Source: Alistipes sp. (GTDB lineage: Bacteria > Bacteroidota > Bacteroidia > Bacteroidales > Rikenellaceae). Taken from it: a stretch of DNA of 9,546 nucleotides. Location: the NCBI GenBank assembly GCA_017559685.1, contig JAFYQY010000122.1, positions 1-9,546 on the forward strand. The letters run 5' to 3'. Below the pieces are notes generated by a model. The model searched no databases. It worked only from the letters and a program-made list of their open reading frames with translations, and had not been told where the DNA came from. This document shows, piece after piece, positions 6,416 to 9,546 of this stretch (positions are counted from its first letter, which is position 1; the number at the start of each line of letters is the position of its first letter). The position numbers were made by a program, and so were the translations under genes.

Positions 6416-8074
6416 ATGAAGCATAGAGTTTTGAAATATAGCCTTCTTGCCGTTGCGGTGGCTGCCATCTTTGTGGGTGGCATTTTTGGCACACGCAACG
6501 ATGCGAAGTTGGGGCGTAATATGGAGATTATGGTCAATCTGATGCACGCCCTCTCGACACAGTATGTAGACGAGGTGGATGCTGACGAAATGATGCTCAA
6601 CGGAGCTAACGGCATTGTGTCGAAGTTGGACCCCTACACCACATTTGTGCCCGAGAAGGATATGCCGAACTTCGAGGCTATGATGTTGGGTCGCTATGGC
6701 GGTATCGGTGCGCTCATTCGCAAGAAGGGCGACTACGTTATCATTGCCGAGCCATACAAGGGTTCGCCAGCCGACAAGTATGGTCTCAAGGTGGGCGATA
6801 AGATTGTGGCTATCGACGGTAAGGATATGCGTGGTGCGAAGGTAGACGAGATAAGCAAGAAGTTGCGAGGCGAGCCTAATACCACCGTCTCGGTAACTAT
6901 CGAGCACCTGCTGACAGGCGAGCGTGAAGATTTAAAAATTCGTCGCCGCCGCATCGAATTGCCAAGCATAACCTACGCAGGCTATGTTGCTGAGGGTGTG
7001 GGCTACATTCGCCACGCCGACTTCACCGATAAGTGCTACGACGAGATGCGTGAGGCTCTCTTGCGCCTTCAGAAGGAGGGCGAGTTGAAGTCGCTCATCC
7101 TCGACTACCGCAACAATGGCGGTGGTGTATTGCGCTCAGCCATACAAATCTTGTCGCTCTTTGTGCCAAAGGGCTCTATGGTGGTAGAGACTCGTGGCCG
7201 TGACGGCAAGTCACACAAGCTCTACACCGAGTATGAGCCGTTGTTGCCAAACACGCCAATTGCAGTGTTGATAAATGGCAATAGCGCCTCGGCAGCTGAG
7301 ATTGTTGCGGGAGCCATCCAAGACCTCGACCGAGGTGTGCTGATTGGTCAGCGCAGCTTCGGAAAGGGTTTAGTGCAGAGCACCGTATCGCTCGGATATA
7401 ATACTCTCGTGAAGGTTACCGTAGGCAAGTACTACATCCCTTCGGGACGTTGCATTCAGGCCATAAACTACTCGACCGACGGTCGTGCCGAGATTGTTGC
7501 CGACTCGCTTATCAAAGAGTTTAAGACCGCAGGTGGTCGCAAGGTCTACGATGGAGGTGGCATTATGCCCGACAAGAGGATGAAGCCCGAGTATATCAGC
7601 TCCTTCGCAGCGACTCTCGTGTTGATGGGCACAGTCGAGGACTATGGCGACGAGTATATGAAGAAGAATCACTCGAAGGCAATCGACGTCAAGAGCTTCT
7701 CGATTACCGACGAGGATTATGCCGACTTCGTCAAGATGGTTATGGAGCGAGAGATCCCTTACAAGTCGGAGTCTCGTGCCGCACTCGAGAAGTTGCGTGA
7801 GGCTTTGAAGAAGGAGCGCAACACCTCGCTCAGCGAGGCTCTCAACGCCATCGACAAGGGTTTGAAGGATGACAAGCGCAGCAACCTCGAGACCTTCCGC
7901 AACGAGATTGTCGAGCAGATAAACCAGAATATCGTATTGCGCTACGCATACGCCGAGGGTGTGATTGCCAACACGCTCAACAACGACACAGAGGTGTTAG
8001 AGGCGGTAAAACTCCTCGCCAATAAGGATGCATACAAGCAAATCGTAACTAAGCAGGATACCGAGCGCAAATAG
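6416..8074 (+). CDS. S41 family C-terminal processing peptidase (CtpA-like)
   Basis: This is a 552-residue serine protease of the tail-specific type, which degrades or trims proteins from their C-termini in the periplasm. An N-terminal signal anchor lies at about 8-25 (basic MKHRVLKY, then a hydrophobic core). An N-terminal helical region follows (about 30-90), and a PDZ domain at about 95-175 includes IAEPYKGSPADKYGLKVGDKI. The S41 core follows, with VGYIRHADF at 195-203, SLILDYRNNGGG at 226-237 and the nucleophile Ser292 in GNSASAAEIVAGA. The general base is Lys317 in GQRSFGKGLVQ, 25 residues later, the spacing known from E. coli Prc. Residues from about 425 form a charged helical C-terminal extension seen in Bacteroidetes CtpA proteins. 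It sits 4 nt after the unknown membrane protein and 8 nt before the histidine kinase. The family is clear; substrates are unknown, so no gene symbol is assigned. Confidence 0.94.
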   Translation: MKHRVLKYSLLAVAVAAIFVGGIFGTRNDAKLGRNMEIMVNLMHALSTQYVDEVDADEMMLNGANGIVSKLDPYTTFVPEKDMPNFEAMMLGRYGGIGALIRKKGDYVIIAEPYKGSPADKYGLKVGDKIVAIDGKDMRGAKVDEISKKLRGEPNTTVSVTIEHLLTGEREDLKIRRRRIELPSITYAGYVAEGVGYIRHADFTDKCYDEMREALLRLQKEGELKSLILDYRNNGGGVLRSAIQILSLFVPKGSMVVETRGRDGKSHKLYTEYEPLLPNTPIAVLINGNSASAAEIVAGAIQDLDRGVLIGQRSFGKGLVQSTVSLGYNTLVKVTVGKYYIPSGRCIQAINYSTDGRAEIVADSLIKEFKTAGGRKVYDGGGIMPDKRMKPEYISSFAATLVLMGTVEDYGDEYMKKNHSKAIDVKSFSITDEDYADFVKMVMEREIPYKSESRAALEKLREALKKERNTSLSEALNAIDKGLKDDKRSNLETFRNEIVEQINQNIVLRYAYAEGVIANTLNNDTEVLEAVKLLANKDAYKQIVTKQDTERK

Positions 8075-8082
8075 AGAAGGCG

Positions 8083-9255
8083 ATGTTTCGGCGACTGAAA
8101 AATATGATTTTGGAGAATGGTCGAGCAGTAGTTTTAGTGCTCGCCATTATCCTTATCTCCATATCGCTGCTGCTCTCCTACGATATGGCCAAGACGCTGC
8201 ATCAGAAGGAGATGCACGATGTGGAACTGTGGGCGGCAGCGGTGGAGCGTGTCAGCAACGACTACACGGGCGACTATACCGAAGATGCTCTTATCCGCAG
8301 TATCATCAACAACCGAAACAACATCCCGTTTATCATCACTGACGAGAACCGCCGTGTAATATCGTACCACCGAGTGCCGACATTGGTAATCAACTCGCCC
8401 GAACTGTTGAATAAGACACTCGACAATATGGCGAGCGAGAACAATCCAATCGTCGTGAGGTTTGGTGGCTTCACAAACCACACTCACACCATCTATTACG
8501 GCCACTCGCATACCTTGCGAGCACTCTACATATTCCCGTTTATTCAGATTCTGATTATCGTGGTATTTGTGGTGGCGGTATTTGTGGCGTGGCGTTCGCT
8601 CAAGCGAGGTGAGCAGAGCCGTATCTGGGCAGGTCTCGCCAAAGAGACTGCACACCAGCTCGGCACACCGACATCGTCGCTGCTGGGATGGATCGAGTAT
8701 CTGCGTGAGCAACCCGTAGACCAGACGGCCGTAGACGAGATGCAGAAGGATGTGCTAAGATTGGTGAAGATTGGAGACCGTTTCTCGAAAATCGGCTCGG
8801 AGACCGCCCTCAAGGAGGAGTCGCTCAACGAGGTGGTGGGCGATGCGGTGACCTACTTCCGCAAGCGCATACCTCGAAATGTCACGCTCGAATACAACGG
8901 CTACGACACCGAGGAGATAAAGGTAAAGGCCAACCCAAGCCTCTTTGAGTGGGTTATCGAAAACCTGATGAAGAACGCTCTCGACGCTCTACAGGGTCAC
9001 GGCACAATCTCCGTGAAGGTGGGGCAAGATAATAAATCGGCTTGGGTGGATGTTACCGACACAGGCAAGGGCATACAGAAGTCGAAGTGGAAGCGCATCT
9101 TCGAGCCCGGATATACAACCAAAACACGAGGCTGGGGTCTCGGTCTCTCGCTCTCTCGACGCATAATCGAGGAGTACCACAATGGCAAAATTGCGGTCGT
9201 GGACTCGAAGATAGACCAGGGAACAACCATTCGTATAACTCTTAAAAAAGCATAG
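8083..9255 (+). CDS. Membrane sensor histidine kinase
   Basis: This 390-residue kinase would autophosphorylate on His191 and pass phosphate to a response regulator. Transmembrane helix 1 is at about 14-32 and helix 2 at about 147-169, enclosing a periplasmic sensor domain of roughly 115 residues (33-146) that matches no domain I know; it has a cluster of His residues at 133-143 (HTHTIYYGHSH). The H-box is ETAHQLGTPTSSLLGW (188-203), a variant of the HELRTP type common in Bacteroidetes. The ATPase domain has the N-box ENLMKNALDAL (293-303), G1 DTGKGI (326-331), the F-box FEPGYTT (340-346) and G2 GWGLGLSLSRR (350-360). No HAMP domain or response regulator gene is visible in the window. ATG 8083 lies 8 nt after the protease stop. 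A downstream ATG at 8104 would also leave helix 1 intact and cannot be excluded. Confidence 0.95.
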   Translation: MFRRLKNMILENGRAVVLVLAIILISISLLLSYDMAKTLHQKEMHDVELWAAAVERVSNDYTGDYTEDALIRSIINNRNNIPFIITDENRRVISYHRVPTLVINSPELLNKTLDNMASENNPIVVRFGGFTNHTHTIYYGHSHTLRALYIFPFIQILIIVVFVVAVFVAWRSLKRGEQSRIWAGLAKETAHQLGTPTSSLLGWIEYLREQPVDQTAVDEMQKDVLRLVKIGDRFSKIGSETALKEESLNEVVGDAVTYFRKRIPRNVTLEYNGYDTEEIKVKANPSLFEWVIENLMKNALDALQGHGTISVKVGQDNKSAWVDVTDTGKGIQKSKWKRIFEPGYTTKTRGWGLGLSLSRRIIEEYHNGKIAVVDSKIDQGTTIRITLKKA

Positions 9256-9257
9256 TA

Positions 9258-9546
9258 GTGTTGCAGATTCTCAATTTCATACCCGCCGAAGAGGTGTATG
9301 GCGCAAAGAACCGACTTGTTGAGCAGGTCAGCTCCGAGCCGTTGTCGGGTATTGGGTCGTTGGGAAACATCTACCAGGTTGCAGCAGCGATTATAGCCCT
9401 GCTCTTTATATTTATATTGGTGCACCACTTTGGTCTCTTTCGCCACCTGATCGAGTCGTCGATAAGCAAGCAGAAAAAAAACACCGATATCCACATCTTC
9501 TCGTCGGAGCTCAAAAACATAAAACTCTTTACGAGCCTTGTGGGTA
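9258..9546 (+). CDS. Probable DUF4271-like membrane protein, 5' part only
   Basis: An open frame begins with GTG at 9258, two bases after the kinase stop, and runs off the window after 96 codons with no stop. A TTG at 9261 is an alternative start. The start MLQILNFIPAEEVYGAKNRL is followed by a hydrophobic segment at about residues 38-55 (YQVAAAIIALLFIFILVHHF), then a basic, Lys-rich stretch. The layout of a short extracytoplasmic lead, a membrane helix, a basic linker and then a sequence like SSELKNIKLFTSLVG resembles the N-terminus of DUF4271 proteins, multi-helix membrane proteins found in Bacteroidetes. That assignment is from memory and tentative. The close spacing, lack of stops and codon use like the neighbours make a real gene very likely. 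A run of eight A at 9474-9481 lies inside it (KQKKN). Confidence 0.75.
   Translation, partial: MLQILNFIPAEEVYGAKNRLVEQVSSEPLSGIGSLGNIYQVAAAIIALLFIFILVHHFGLFRHLIESSISKQKKNTDIHIFSSELKNIKLFTSLVG

Noticed and set aside
1..9546. Search for CRISPR arrays, insertion sequences, integrases, toxin-antitoxin pairs and defence genes
   Set aside because: No regularly spaced repeats, transposase or integrase motifs, terminal inverted repeats or small paired genes were seen; the content is housekeeping and envelope genes with even codon use.

Overview
The window looks like a chromosomal housekeeping region from a member of the Bacteroidota, probably order Bacteroidales and perhaps near Alistipes/Rikenellaceae. 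The order-level placement rests on promoters of the Bacteroidetes type (a TAnnTTTG -7 box with TTG/TTTG about 19-20 nt upstream), the lack of strong Shine-Dalgarno sites, a DUF3467 protein, a MurA with Asp in place of the catalytic Cys, and a likely DUF4271 protein. The genus is a guess.

Layout. (1) Positions 1 to about 267, minus strand: 5' two-thirds to three-quarters of the RNase P RNA gene rnpB, cut by the window edge, with its promoter at 274-282. (2) Positions 373-3008, plus strand: a secreted acetylxylan-esterase-like (CE7/AXE1-type) hydrolase, then murA 14 nt later, closed by a strong hairpin terminator at 3032-3071. (3) Positions 3096-3398, minus strand: a DUF3467 protein with its own promoter, convergent with murA. 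(4) From a promoter at 3522-3553 to the window end, plus strand: a LysE/RhtB-type membrane exporter, cmk, ispH, an unknown two-helix membrane protein, an S41 (CtpA-like) periplasmic protease, a membrane sensor histidine kinase, and the 5' part of a likely DUF4271 membrane protein. Spacing in this last group runs from a 17-nt overlap to 70 nt, and no terminator was seen within it, so it may be one long transcription unit.

How the genes work together. murA starts peptidoglycan precursor synthesis, cmk recycles CMP/dCMP, ispH finishes the MEP isoprenoid pathway (which also supplies the undecaprenyl carrier for the cell wall), and rnpB matures tRNAs. The protein-of-unknown-function/S41 protease/histidine kinase/DUF4271 run is an envelope-oriented cluster with gaps of only 2-8 nt.

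I see no mobile element, CRISPR array, phage gene, tRNA or recognisable defence system. I found no convincing undescribed system. The items most worth a second look are the Asp-type MurA, the unknown protein tied to the S41 protease and kinase, the esterase-murA pairing, and the kinase with no response regulator in view.
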